Position numbers and translations under genes: made by a program. This document shows, piece by piece, positions 43,178 through 52,934 of a stretch of DNA of 64,000 nucleotides. The stretch comes from Candidatus Obscuribacterales bacterium (GTDB lineage Bacteria; Cyanobacteriota; Vampirovibrionia; Obscuribacterales; Obscuribacteraceae): contig JAHBVO010000003.1 in assembly GCA_019637435.1 (NCBI GenBank), forward strand, positions 558,001 to 622,000, read 5' to 3'. The notes below the pieces were generated by a model. The model was not told the origin of the DNA and did no database searches. It saw only the letters and a program-made list of their open reading frames with translations. Every line of letters starts with the position of its first letter. Within the stretch, counting starts at the first letter, position 1.

Positions 43178-43555
43178 ATGTTTGTTGGGAAGAAACGCAC
43201 AAGAGAGCTTGATAAAACTGATGAGTTTCAGAACGTCTGGTTTTCCGGCGCTCCTGCTGCCGAGAAGAAGGCTTCTCCTGTGAAGCAGAATATGGAAGCG
43301 ATCAAGGCATACGCTTATGAGGCCTTTGACCGTCTCGATCTCAATCACAACGGCTTTATCGAGACCGACGAGCTGTATGCGGCAATGGACAATCCGGAAA
43401 CTCCGATGCGCGAGAAATCCTACATTCTCTTTCTCTTGACCAATCAGGCGGAAATCGCAGCAGCAGCGCAGGAAGGTGTAAGCGAGCAGCGCGATGGAAT
43501 CTCTAGAATCGACTTGGAGCTCTATTTTCGGTTGGTGCTCTCGAGATTGAATTGA
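43178..43555 (+). CDS. EF-hand calcium-binding protein
   Basis: A 125-residue cytoplasmic-type protein. A canonical EF-hand loop is visible: DLNHNGFIETDEL, with acidic or amide ligands at positions 1, 3, 5 and Glu at 12, flanked by helices (AIKAYAYEAFDRL and ELYAAM). A second, degenerate loop may exist around QRDGISRIDLELYF near the C-terminus, with Asp, Gly, Ile and Glu in suitable places. There is no signal peptide. GAGGGAG before the ATG gives a firm start, and a hairpin terminator follows, so it is monocistronic. It is divergent from the encapsulin operon and shares its 400-base upstream region; a functional link is possible but unproven. Confidence 0.85.
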   Translation: MFVGKKRTRELDKTDEFQNVWFSGAPAAEKKASPVKQNMEAIKAYAYEAFDRLDLNHNGFIETDELYAAMDNPETPMREKSYILFLLTNQAEIAAAAQEGVSEQRDGISRIDLELYFRLVLSRLN

Positions 43556-43594
43556 TGTTTCTCTGACCGCGTCGATTGTCGAGATTTAGTGCCT

Positions 43595-43630
43595 GAGCCA
43601 ACATTTCTTATGTTGGCTCTTTGCGTTTTT
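43595..43630 (+). terminator. Rho-independent terminator after the EF-hand gene
   Basis: GAGCCAACAT (43595-43604) and ATGTTGGCTC (43610-43619) form a perfect 10-bp stem with a five-base loop, followed by TTTGCGTTTTT. It lies 40 bases after the EF-hand stop. Confidence 0.8.
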
Positions 43631-44176
43631 AAATCGATCTATGGAGCTGCGAGAAAACAGTTACGCGAAGGTGTAGCAACTTTTCGCAATGAAATTGAAA
43701 AGGTACTTCTTGAAGCGAGAGCTGGAGCGGCATCTGTTGACCTGAATAGAGAAGGCGAAAACGGTTTCGTGATGGTTTCGCGATCGGCCCTTTGCCGTTT
43801 ACCCTTATATGTTTTTTGTTAGTTTTGGGACTGATACCACGAAACCGAGTAGTAGTCCGGCAGTTCGCTTGCCAAGTGCGAACAGAAAAATTCTTTAAAT
43901 TGTAACTTTCATTAACCGTAATTAAGTGCTCTTTGACAAGTGCAGGGCGGGAGTTTTAGGAATCACCCGGGTTACTTTCTCCGTACTGTCTAGGTTCTAG
44001 GCTTGAAAGGCTGTACTATTTGAACCGCATATATGAAACCCCATGTATTGTTGTCAAACAGTCGCCGGGGCTTCAGATATGTCGCGTCGCCCGGTAACCC
44101 TGGAGAACTGTTGCCTGGCCTGGTGATTACCGGAGTCCTCAAAACAATTTCGCATTTCTTATCGATGGTGGAAAGA
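43631..44176. other. Long leader region before the giant surface-protein gene
   Basis: About 545 bases without a convincing gene. A perfect -35 hexamer TTGACA at 43933-43938 with TTAGGA 17-18 bases on is a weak promoter candidate. The stretch 44060-44130 contains GC-rich complementary pieces (CCGGGGC and GCCCGG; GGTAA and TTACC), so the transcript leader may fold. An in-frame extension from 44033 is open but lacks a signal peptide at its start. Confidence 0.45.
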
Positions 44177-47100
44177 ATGTCCGACAAATTAGACAAAATC
44201 GTAAATTTGCAGAACCGCACGGCACTAAGCATCTCGCTGGGTCTGGCATGTAGCATTCCATTAGCTGCACCGGCAATGGCTCACCCCGATGCAGATCGAC
44301 AAGCGTTGCGTGAACAGAGACTTTTAGAGCGCGCGGAGCGACGCGAAGTCAGGCTGGAGAATCTTGCGCAACGTGGCGGCGCTAACTTCAACCTCAACTC
44401 GGGACGAGCAGTGTTCTCGGCAGGCAGCCTGGGTAACTTCAATAATTTGACTATCAACGTTGGTGGTCGCGATAAGGTCGTGGACCTCAATTCGAAACTG
44501 ACCGCAGCTGAATTGGTTGCGGCTCAGCAGGTCTTAAATGGCGGTTCGCAAAGCATTGTCATCGGACGTAATGGTGCAGCCGATGGTGGAACGATTTCAT
44601 TAAACACCGGTGTTCTTACCGGTCTTGAGCAGTCAGTCGGTGGAAATATTTCATCTATGACTGTTGCTCGTGGCGTTCAAGTCGTTGATAACAACAGCGG
44701 TATCGACCTGTCGGGAACTCTGAGAAACTTCGGAACGATCTCCGCAGCTAACGAAATAAGTGGCTCAACCAACACTATTTCAGCCGACACGATTATCAAT
44801 GGTCGTGGTGGCGCTATTGAGTCCTATCACGGCTCGGATTTGTTCGCAGCTGATGTGGCGCTCAACGCCGCGACATCCTTGACTAACAATGGTTCGATTT
44901 CCAGTGCTGGAAATCTGACTATTACTGCTCCGGTGATCAGCAACGTCAGAGACGGAAGCGCATCTCCGACAATGACCGCTGGTCTCAATGTCAATTTGAA
45001 TACCGCCAACCTCATTAATGATGGTTTGATCGCGGCGAACGCCGGTAACGTCAATGTCAACAATGCTGCAGGGCTGACAGTATCAGGCGCAGGGACACTG
45101 CAGGCGAGCGGTGACATCAATTTTGACACCACCAATTCTGATATCACCGTCTACGGTGGCAACCTCCTTTCGCAAAACGTCAACTTTAACTCTGGTGTCG
45201 ATGGCAAAGTCAACGCTTCCTTCGGTGAAGCGACAGGGACCATCAACGCTGAAGGATGCGTGGTGCACTTATATGCCGATTCATCCGCTCTGAACCTGGG
45301 TGATATCACTGCTTATGGTGATCCCATCATAACGAACACTGGCGACATTCACATCACCGGTGCCATCGCTGCGACCAACGGCGCTCCTCTCACGTTAATT
45401 GCCGGGGGCAACATCGTTAGCGATGCCGGCAACGTCGGATTGAACACCTCCAGCGCTGTGGGCGATGGTGGAGACTTGAGCCTGATTGCAGGTGCAACAT
45501 TCAAAACAGATAAGAAGACCGGAAATATTGTTGTCTCTAAGAAGAGCAAGACCGGTGGTCTAATCGACCTTACCGGTGGCAACGGTGGCACCGGAGCGAT
45601 AGCTTCGATCACCACCAGCTCCGCAACCGGAACGGCCGGCGACATTCAGATGGTGGCATTTGCCGCTAAGACTGTGGGTTCTGGTAGTGTCATCCTCCCG
45701 ACCGGCGTCACCGTAACTGCGTTAGGTGCAACAGGCGACGGCGCGGTCACCATCATCGGTAGCACCAAGGAAGGTACCGCGGTCGATGCTGGCAACATCG
45801 ATGCCGGCTCAGTCTTGATCGGTTCTGGAACTCCTGGATATCCGAAAGGTGGAGTTGCATTTGATCCGGTCACTGGTGCTCTACTGTCAGCACCGTTCAG
45901 CATTAAGTCAGCAACTGCTGGAACGGTCAACATCAATGGCGCGGTATTCGCAAGTGGTGATTTAAACGTCACTACCGGCGGTGCGCTTAATGTGATTGGC
46001 AGCTTGAATGCTGAATCAGAATCGGAAAATATGAACATCACCGCAGGTACAGTCAATGTAGCTGCAGGTGGTTCGATCCTGAGCGATGACAACGAAGTTG
46101 TCACAATCAAAACATCGGATGCGTTCACTCTTGATGGAACCATATCAGTTGGAACGTTGAACCTTACTGCTGATTCATTGCTGATTAGCACGACTGGTGC
46201 AATGCTCGACAAGCTCGACAATGTCACGACCAAGGGTGCAATTCAAGTTGACGGACAACTAGGACGGCAACCTGGTGTCTTTGATCCGACGCGGGCAACA
46301 ACGACGCTCAATGTCACCGCTGGTGGTGCATTTGCAATCGGTGCCGCTGGCAACGTATCGGCTGACGGCTCGATAACCGGTTCGACTTTCCAGAATGATG
46401 GGTCGAGTGTAGGCAATTTGACCTACACGGCTACGAGCAAAAAGGCCGGCGGTTTTGTCAACAACGGATATATTGATGGACTCAATGTCACCGTAAATTC
46501 TGCCTTCATTCAAAACGCGTCAGGTGCACAATTGCAGGCGACACTGCAGACGCTGCCTACCGACATTCCGACCTTGACGTTGAATACGACGAATATCGAT
46601 AACCAGGGTCAAATCGGAGCCATCGGAGCATGGAAAGAAAGCCCGGGCGTTCTTTCCATCAACTCAACAAAGGGAATCACTATCACTGGAGTTGATGGCG
46701 GTTTCTTCACAGACTTCCAGAGCACGGTTTCTTTGACCGCGGCCGGCGATATCGTCATTGGTGGCAACGACGGGGTGACCAACTCCAATCCGTTCTCCGC
46801 TATCGAAAACAACTCCGGGCTGGGCGCCTTCAACGTCGAAACGACTGGTGCGTTCAAGAGCACGATTTCGAATATCACGGTGCAAAGCGATGGCGAAGGT
46901 AACTACGGGACAATCAATATTCTTGCGAAGAGCATTGATTACAACGGCTTGGGCGCAGCGCCTGCCTACGACTTCATCGCGACCGGCGATGCTGAATCGA
47001 CTGGAAAAGCTCCAGTCAGCATCGAAATCACCGGCAAGCAGGGGATAACTTTCGGAACAGCTCCCGGCAATATAAATGTCGAGATATATGGTTTCGACAA

Positions 47101-50100
47101 GACAAACACGGCATCATTCATTACGCCGACCAATTTGAACGTCAATATGGCGAATTTGATTCTGCAAGGCGATCCTGGTTCCGACGGCGCTGTTGGTCTG
47201 GTTCTTGAAGGAACCAAGAACCTGCTTATCAGCGGCAATGTTGTCGGTGGTGATAACGTCACCATCACGACGGCGAACAAGAAAGGATTTGAAATCGGAG
47301 ATGCGACGGTAGCCGGTCAGACTGGTATCGCCGCTGGTGAAGGTATTTCATCAACAGATACCCTCACTATCAACGCACCTGGCAAAATCTCAATTAATCC
47401 GTCGTATCGGCTGTCTGCCACCAACGACGTGATCTTGAACAGCCCTGGCTTGATCGTTCAAAACGGTGGTGACATCATCCCGCTTGATCCGGCTGAGACA
47501 CTGACCGTCACACTCAATGCCGGTGCTTCATCGAAAGCCGAATACAGCAACTACAACACGAACGGTTTGTTGTCAGCTGCAATTCTTCAATTGAATGCAA
47601 CGGGAACGCTCACGTTGAGTTCCGGTTCTAATCAAGTCCAAACCTATCTCTCGATAGGTATCGATCCGGATGGTCCTGGAAGTCTCGCTGGTGGTGGTTC
47701 ATTCATCATCACAGCCGCAGATATCAAATTTAGTTCCAAAGGCATCTTCTTCGATGCTTCATCGGATGCGCCCGGAACTCCAAACGGAGGGACTGTAGAA
47801 ATCACATTGACCTCGACCAAGACGAAGAAGATTGGTCTCGGGAACGGAGCCATTCGAGCTGACGTTGCTTCTGAAATTGGCTACTTCGCTCCAGAGGGTG
47901 CAGGCACTTTCCGCCTGAGCCAGGCTGGAGCTATTCAGGCTACGGACGTACTCACCGGAGCGATTGACTTTGGTTATTCCGGTGCCTTCGAACTGACATC
48001 CACGGGTTCGACAGTTTCAGCCTCTGAAGTGTCGGGCTTCTTCGGTACTTTGTTCGCCCTTCAAAGTAACAGCACGACTGCGCTTCTGGCTCAAGGGGCC
48101 GGAAAGAACGGTGTACAGGATGACAATTTCGTCGTGTTTGGTGGCAATATTGTCTTCGAAAACACTGGCGCTGTCGTCACCAATGGAGCCATCCTTGCCG
48201 GTACCGAACTTAACCTGACCTCAAATACCGAACTGGACTTGAGGCAAAATACTGGAGCTGGTTCATTCTTCACGAATGGCTTCAACTTCTATGCATTTGC
48301 CAATCCTGACGGTGGTGGTGTCATAAATATGACGGCACCTAAGATCATAGTCAGCAATCAGACTGGCGTGACGGTCGGAGCCGAGAATGGTATCACCGCT
48401 GCAGTGATAAATATCACGACGACTGATACCTCTACTGCTGGTAACATCACCATTGATGCGCCATCCACCGGCGGTGCATTCTATTTGGATGTTGCCGACG
48501 GGGCTGCCGGAATCGGCGGCACGATTAACGTGACAGCAGGCAATATTCTTCGCGTCAACGGTGCTGGTCTCAATTTCGGTCTCGATCCCGTAGCAGCCAA
48601 AGGCTCCGTTTTGTCGCTGACCTCAGGTCAAGCTACCGATACATATAAAGGTGGAAACCTGGTGTTCAACAACCCCTCAGCTGCTGGGCTAGCTGGGCTG
48701 GGCTTCGGAACGGTCACGTTCAACAGCGGTAGCAGTGCGACTTTCTCGTTGAACGGAGTGAATGCAAATACAGGTAACGGTCTCTCCGATGGAGCATTAG
48801 CTGCTGGTCATATCATCATCTCTCCAAGAGGTGGTAATGGAGTGATCGACACTACTGACTATGCGCTCATCACTAACAATCTGGAGTTGCTAGCCACCAC
48901 TATCACCTTCGATAATCAGACGATTAGCGTAGTTTCGGATGGAGCAGCCATCGGAACGGGTAATGTAAGCGGCAATGGCGGCTCAATCACGATTACCTCT
49001 TCTGATTTGAGATTCAGCAATCAGGGTGGCGTGCTTCTCCAGGCACAAGCAGACTCCGCTGTTGCTGGCTCAGTAGGCGGAACTATCGAGATTACCGATT
49101 CAAGCACCCGTGCTCTCAACTTGAATGCTGATGGATTCAGCTTCGATGTGAGCAATGCTGGAATTGGAGTTGGTCAGAAAGGCGGTTCCGTAACCGTCAA
49201 CAAGACAAACAACAATTTGCTGGTTGACGGCAATGCCTTCACATATGGTGCTAACGTCGGTGGCTTGCTCGATTTGAGTTCATCAGCCAACCTGTTGATC
49301 TCCAATGGCAGTGCACTGAACGGATACTTCCTCGATAAGGTAACTCTGGAAAGCACCGGTGGTAAACAGCCGTTCCAATTCGGTGGTGCAACCGACAATG
49401 GATTCGCAGACATCGCTTCTGTTTTCACAGCTAGAGAAGTCGAAATCAACAGCACGGGAACCAACGCTGGCATTGACACCAGCACAGGCACCGTATCTGC
49501 CTATATCCTGACGTTGAATACGTCGGGCAATGTAAACTTCCTCTCCGGTGGCGGCGTAACGGCACTCGCTAATCCGCTCAACGACAACGGAGGTTCAATC
49601 TACATTACCGCCGCTGGCTTGACCCAGTCCGGTGGCAGTGCTGGATACACATTGACGGCAGCAGCTGGTGGCGCAGGTGGAGCGGGCGGTTTGATTGATA
49701 TCACGCTCACAGGTACGAACGACCTGAACATCGGTACTGGTGATTTGAGCATTGATGTTTCAAACGATGGAGTCAGCTCGGCTGGCGGAATCGTCCACGT
49801 GAAGAACAACGGCAACATCAATCTCGACTTTGCTGCTGTTGATTTCGGAAGCAACTTCGGCGGACAAGGACCGGATGTAAATGTTCAAGCCAACGGAATT
49901 CTGCACGTTGAGAATGCTTCGTTGATTGCGAACATCGGTCTTGGTGGCGGACAGTTATCGAACGCTCAAGTGATCGGAACAATCGCTCAAGACAACTTCC
50001 AGGTCATTACGATCACGAACCCGGCACTGCCTGGTGGCTTCCTCAACATCATGTATACGAACCAGTCTACTGATACGGTTCAGTCAATCGCTGACGCCTT

Positions 50101-52474
50101 TGCAGCGTTGATCAACAGCAACCTGGAACTCCAGAATCTTGGAGTGTCCGCGATTGTTGATGAGAACGCGCAACTGACTCTGAGATCGACTACGTCTGGA
50201 ACCACTTACAGCGTTTCATACAATCCGGATCCTGATTTCCACCTGGAAAACGGAGACCCGATTCTTGCGATCAACCTCTCAACCTTCACGACTGGTTTGA
50301 CGCTGGGCTCTAAGAGCTCGCAAGCGTTCGTTCTCGGTGGTGCCGCAGCTGGTGCTAACGGTATCGCTGATAACGGTTTGACGCTCGATATCGGAGCAAT
50401 CAACATAAGCAACGTTGGTCTGATTCAGACTGCCACCATCGGCGGCCCCGCTAAGATTGGTGTCACTGACAGTATCACCGTTACCGACGCGAGACTTGCG
50501 GATGGTTTCGTAACCGTGAGCTACACCTATGTTGATGGCGATTCTCGTGATGTGATGGCTACCAACCTCGCCAACGCTATCAATGCGAACGTCGAACTGC
50601 AAGCAATTGGAGTTACTGCTTCGTCCGCGAGCGACGTAATCAATCTGTCTGCCATTGCAAGCACCACATCATTCAGCGCCGAAGCCGGCAAGACTTCAAA
50701 AGTTACGCTTGCGACGTCTGCTGAAGGCGGCAACATCGAGCAAGGAACTCTGGGGAGCCTTGGTGGTGCTTCGACGATCGGACCGGTCGCGTTGAATGCT
50801 AGCGGAGCAGTCGGTACTGCTACCGAAGCCATCCTCATCGCCTCAGGTGCAGGTGCGGTCAACGTCAGCGCCGGTCTCGACGCGAACGTTGAAATCGGCA
50901 ATACGGTTAACACGATCAACACGACGGTTGGTGGAGCAGCGAACATCCTCGTCACTGGCGGAGATGTAGGCGCAGTTAGTGGCTCTGCCGGGACTTTGAA
51001 CTTCGAGTACGCCGGTGGTGCTGGTAACACCGCTACTGTCGGTCTTGCATCATTCCAGACCACCAACGGTGATCTGAACTTCATCTCGAATGCTGAGTCT
51101 TTGAATGTTAGTGGAACCGTCGGCTCAAGCTTCGGCAACATTCTCATTCAGAACTTGAGCACTTTGGGCACAGCTAATATCGACATTGCAGCAAGCACGA
51201 AGATTCTCGGTTCCGGTGCAGTGACTGCGTTGAATCAGGGTAACGTCACGATCGTTATCGGGGCCGCACCGCCGGCTTTCGTACCGGTTGACGGTGTTGC
51301 TCCTGCAGGCGTGACCATCAGAGAAACAGCCGGTGGACAAGTCACCTTCGGTGCTGCCGTGTCGAACCCGGCAGGTTCGATAACTTCCGATGTTTCCGCA
51401 ACATTCGAGGCGCTAGGACGTAACCTCGTATTCAACACCGGCGCGCTCGGCGCTACTGCCATCACAGTTGGTGCTGATGCCATCATCACTGCTGACCCGC
51501 CGTCGGCAGGTGGCAGCTCGGTAGCCCAGATCCTGGCTAACATCGCTGCTGCTAACGGCAGAACGACTGCCTCAGGCTCGCAATCCGGAGCTTCAACCGC
51601 TCCTTCAGCAGCTGGCAGCAGCGCTCGTGGTGCTGGTCTCGGCGGCTTCGAGTTGACATCAGCGGTTTCGAATCCAGTCACGACTGGTACTTCGATGCCA
51701 TCGAACAACGCAGAGGCAACCGCTGCAACCAATGTTCTCAACTCATTCAGCACGATCAGCAACAACGCTGCTCCGCTGGCTGGTTTGAACAGTGGAGCAA
51801 TCCAATTCACGACTACCAGTTCCGCTACGTCTCGCGACATGCTCGGAACGTCATTCGGAATGGGAATTGCAGGTGCGCAAGAACAAGGTCTGACGGTGGA
51901 CAGCGTCAAGCGCTCCAACGCCAACCTCTTGCTCGGTGAAGTGTCGAACGTGGAACGTCGCAGTTTGAACCGCGGACCGCTTCTCGTTTCGCCAGTGAAG
52001 GACATGGTTGTCGATACGCCTCATGGTTCGGTAAGCGTCGCAGCGAAATCGCTGTCGCTCCTTATCGTCAATGAGAACGGAGTCGCAATCTACAACTTGC
52101 ACGATCACCACAAGCATGCCGTCAAGGTCCACAGAAGCGGACATACCGTTTCTGTTGCTCCTGGTACTTCAGCGATGATCTACGGTTCCAACTCTGGAGC
52201 ATTCGAGGAAGTCAACCCGGCGGAGTTCATCCGCTACCGCGGTTTGCAAACTTCAATGTTGAAGGATGCGAAACTCTATCGTGCTGAATTCGATGTGATT
52301 TCTCTGCTTGGCGCACTCCCTGCGTTCAAAGAGATGATGCAATCGGAGAGCGAAGAAACTCGCAAGGACATGAAGAACGTGCTGAAGACTGCAGCTATCT
52401 TGATGCAGTTGAGTGCAAACGGTCAGCCCTTCAAGTTCTACGCGAAGCCGCAAGTAACTGCTATGTCGAAGTAA
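44177..52474 (+). CDS. Giant secreted beta-helical repeat protein with FecR-like C-terminal region
   Basis: About 2,765 residues. The ATG at 44177 is preceded by GGTGGAAAGA and gives a proper signal peptide (hydrophobic ALSISLGLACSIPLAAPAMA, cleavage near AMA-HP), unlike the open frame from 44033. The N-terminal passenger resembles the adhesin at 3.8 kb (VLNGGSQSIVIGRNGAADGG). Most of the protein is a long array of Asn/Gly/Thr-rich beta repeats of haemagglutinin type. Two ~80-residue modules near nt 49972 and 50443 resemble each other. The last ~230 residues differ: HGSVSVAAKSLSLLIVNENG, then HAVKVHRSGHTVSVAPGTSAM, is reminiscent of FecR-type domains, followed by a helical end. No autotransporter barrel or cell-wall anchor is seen. 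It is probably a cell-surface or matrix protein. Confidence 0.88.
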   Translation: MSDKLDKIVNLQNRTALSISLGLACSIPLAAPAMAHPDADRQALREQRLLERAERREVRLENLAQRGGANFNLNSGRAVFSAGSLGNFNNLTINVGGRDKVVDLNSKLTAAELVAAQQVLNGGSQSIVIGRNGAADGGTISLNTGVLTGLEQSVGGNISSMTVARGVQVVDNNSGIDLSGTLRNFGTISAANEISGSTNTISADTIINGRGGAIESYHGSDLFAADVALNAATSLTNNGSISSAGNLTITAPVISNVRDGSASPTMTAGLNVNLNTANLINDGLIAANAGNVNVNNAAGLTVSGAGTLQASGDINFDTTNSDITVYGGNLLSQNVNFNSGVDGKVNASFGEATGTINAEGCVVHLYADSSALNLGDITAYGDPIITNTGDIHITGAIAATNGAPLTLIAGGNIVSDAGNVGLNTSSAVGDGGDLSLIAGATFKTDKKTGNIVVSKKSKTGGLIDLTGGNGGTGAIASITTSSATGTAGDIQMVAFAAKTVGSGSVILPTGVTVTALGATGDGAVTIIGSTKEGTAVDAGNIDAGSVLIGSGTPGYPKGGVAFDPVTGALLSAPFSIKSATAGTVNINGAVFASGDLNVTTGGALNVIGSLNAESESENMNITAGTVNVAAGGSILSDDNEVVTIKTSDAFTLDGTISVGTLNLTADSLLISTTGAMLDKLDNVTTKGAIQVDGQLGRQPGVFDPTRATTTLNVTAGGAFAIGAAGNVSADGSITGSTFQNDGSSVGNLTYTATSKKAGGFVNNGYIDGLNVTVNSAFIQNASGAQLQATLQTLPTDIPTLTLNTTNIDNQGQIGAIGAWKESPGVLSINSTKGITITGVDGGFFTDFQSTVSLTAAGDIVIGGNDGVTNSNPFSAIENNSGLGAFNVETTGAFKSTISNITVQSDGEGNYGTINILAKSIDYNGLGAAPAYDFIATGDAESTGKAPVSIEITGKQGITFGTAPGNINVEIYGFDKTNTASFITPTNLNVNMANLILQGDPGSDGAVGLVLEGTKNLLISGNVVGGDNVTITTANKKGFEIGDATVAGQTGIAAGEGISSTDTLTINAPGKISINPSYRLSATNDVILNSPGLIVQNGGDIIPLDPAETLTVTLNAGASSKAEYSNYNTNGLLSAAILQLNATGTLTLSSGSNQVQTYLSIGIDPDGPGSLAGGGSFIITAADIKFSSKGIFFDASSDAPGTPNGGTVEITLTSTKTKKIGLGNGAIRADVASEIGYFAPEGAGTFRLSQAGAIQATDVLTGAIDFGYSGAFELTSTGSTVSASEVSGFFGTLFALQSNSTTALLAQGAGKNGVQDDNFVVFGGNIVFENTGAVVTNGAILAGTELNLTSNTELDLRQNTGAGSFFTNGFNFYAFANPDGGGVINMTAPKIIVSNQTGVTVGAENGITAAVINITTTDTSTAGNITIDAPSTGGAFYLDVADGAAGIGGTINVTAGNILRVNGAGLNFGLDPVAAKGSVLSLTSGQATDTYKGGNLVFNNPSAAGLAGLGFGTVTFNSGSSATFSLNGVNANTGNGLSDGALAAGHIIISPRGGNGVIDTTDYALITNNLELLATTITFDNQTISVVSDGAAIGTGNVSGNGGSITITSSDLRFSNQGGVLLQAQADSAVAGSVGGTIEITDSSTRALNLNADGFSFDVSNAGIGVGQKGGSVTVNKTNNNLLVDGNAFTYGANVGGLLDLSSSANLLISNGSALNGYFLDKVTLESTGGKQPFQFGGATDNGFADIASVFTAREVEINSTGTNAGIDTSTGTVSAYILTLNTSGNVNFLSGGGVTALANPLNDNGGSIYITAAGLTQSGGSAGYTLTAAAGGAGGAGGLIDITLTGTNDLNIGTGDLSIDVSNDGVSSAGGIVHVKNNGNINLDFAAVDFGSNFGGQGPDVNVQANGILHVENASLIANIGLGGGQLSNAQVIGTIAQDNFQVITITNPALPGGFLNIMYTNQSTDTVQSIADAFAALINSNLELQNLGVSAIVDENAQLTLRSTTSGTTYSVSYNPDPDFHLENGDPILAINLSTFTTGLTLGSKSSQAFVLGGAAAGANGIADNGLTLDIGAINISNVGLIQTATIGGPAKIGVTDSITVTDARLADGFVTVSYTYVDGDSRDVMATNLANAINANVELQAIGVTASSASDVINLSAIASTTSFSAEAGKTSKVTLATSAEGGNIEQGTLGSLGGASTIGPVALNASGAVGTATEAILIASGAGAVNVSAGLDANVEIGNTVNTINTTVGGAANILVTGGDVGAVSGSAGTLNFEYAGGAGNTATVGLASFQTTNGDLNFISNAESLNVSGTVGSSFGNILIQNLSTLGTANIDIAASTKILGSGAVTALNQGNVTIVIGAAPPAFVPVDGVAPAGVTIRETAGGQVTFGAAVSNPAGSITSDVSATFEALGRNLVFNTGALGATAITVGADAIITADPPSAGGSSVAQILANIAAANGRTTASGSQSGASTAPSAAGSSARGAGLGGFELTSAVSNPVTTGTSMPSNNAEATAATNVLNSFSTISNNAAPLAGLNSGAIQFTTTSSATSRDMLGTSFGMGIAGAQEQGLTVDSVKRSNANLLLGEVSNVERRSLNRGPLLVSPVKDMVVDTPHGSVSVAAKSLSLLIVNENGVAIYNLHDHHKHAVKVHRSGHTVSVAPGTSAMIYGSNSGAFEEVNPAEFIRYRGLQTSMLKDAKLYRAEFDVISLLGALPAFKEMMQSESEETRKDMKNVLKTAAILMQLSANGQPFKFYAKPQVTAMSK
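49972..50700 (+). repeat. Duplicated ~80-residue module inside the giant protein
   Basis: Two regions share a layout of TITN/TVTD, GGFLNIMYTN or DGFVTVSYTY, then DTVQSIADAFAALINSNLEL against RDVMATNLANAINANVELQ, and QNLGVSAIVDENAQLTLRST against AIGVTASSASDVINLSAIAS. They lie at about 49972-50235 and 50443-50700. The same type of module (beta hairpin, helix with ALINSN/AINAN, hairpin) occurs in other large secreted proteins; the copies have diverged, so the duplication is not recent. Confidence 0.6.
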
Positions 52475-52488
52475 TTCGATAACGCAAA

Positions 52489-52674
52489 TTAGATGCATAA
52501 ATGGAAAGCCAGGCGTGATGCCTGGCTTTTCTGTGTCTTGGAGCTGTTTCTTCCGGTAGCCGGTGGTAGCAGCTCAGTGCCTGTCATTGCTGCAACACGT
52601 CCATCTAGGAACTCGAGCCGCTCGAACGATTGTCGATCGAGTTCCAAATACTCTTCCACGGAAACTCTAGCCAT
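52489..52674 (-). pseudogene. Truncated Uma2/DUF820-type nuclease remnant
   Basis: From the ATG at 52674 the first ~32 residues, ARVSVEEYLELDRQSFERLE then FLDGRVAAMTG, match the typical N-terminus of Uma2-family (DUF820, restriction-endonuclease-like) proteins. The similarity then stops and the frame runs through the terminator of the giant gene to a stop after 61 codons, against about 190 in intact members. The catalytic core is missing, so this is a decayed fragment. Identification rests on the short N-terminal motif. Confidence 0.5.
52505..52533 (+). terminator. Hairpin terminator after the giant gene
   Basis: AAAGCCAGGC (52505-52514) and GCCTGGCTTT (52520-52529) form a perfect 10-bp stem with a GTGAT loop and run into a short T tract. 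It lies 30 bases after the stop of the giant gene. Confidence 0.8.
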
Positions 52675-52934
52675 ACGACTGCGCTCTCTCATCTGCCGTA
52701 TCCTCATTATAGTGCGGGGGCAATTATTGTCTATCGGAGACTCAATCCGCACAATCTTGTTCAAAGCGCTTTGCCTCAGAACATTTGGATTTGCAGGAGC
52801 GTTTGGCAAGAGGATTTGTCGAAAAGGGGTTGGTTTGTTAACGAGTAGCGCGGGCACCTGAAGTGGTGTCCGCGCCGTAGTGTTTGCGACGGGTGACTGC
52901 GAGCTTTTACGTCGAAGCTGAAGTACCGATTCAG

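Noticed and set aside
43589..43822. Open frame of 77 codons downstream of the EF-hand gene
   Set aside because: It begins inside the hairpin terminator of the EF-hand gene, has no ribosome-binding site and no recognisable protein pattern.
44033..44176. Upstream extension of the giant gene
   Set aside because: The extended N-terminus would bury the signal peptide ~70 residues in; the ATG at 44177 has a ribosome-binding site and a correct signal sequence.
44060..44176. c-di-GMP-I (GEMM) riboswitch before the giant gene
   Set aside because: Complementary GC-rich pieces exist, but the conserved GEMM core sequences are not present.
52493..52861. Plus-strand open frame of 122 codons after the giant gene
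   Set aside because: It starts in the terminator hairpin and mirrors the minus-strand Uma2 fragment; no protein features.
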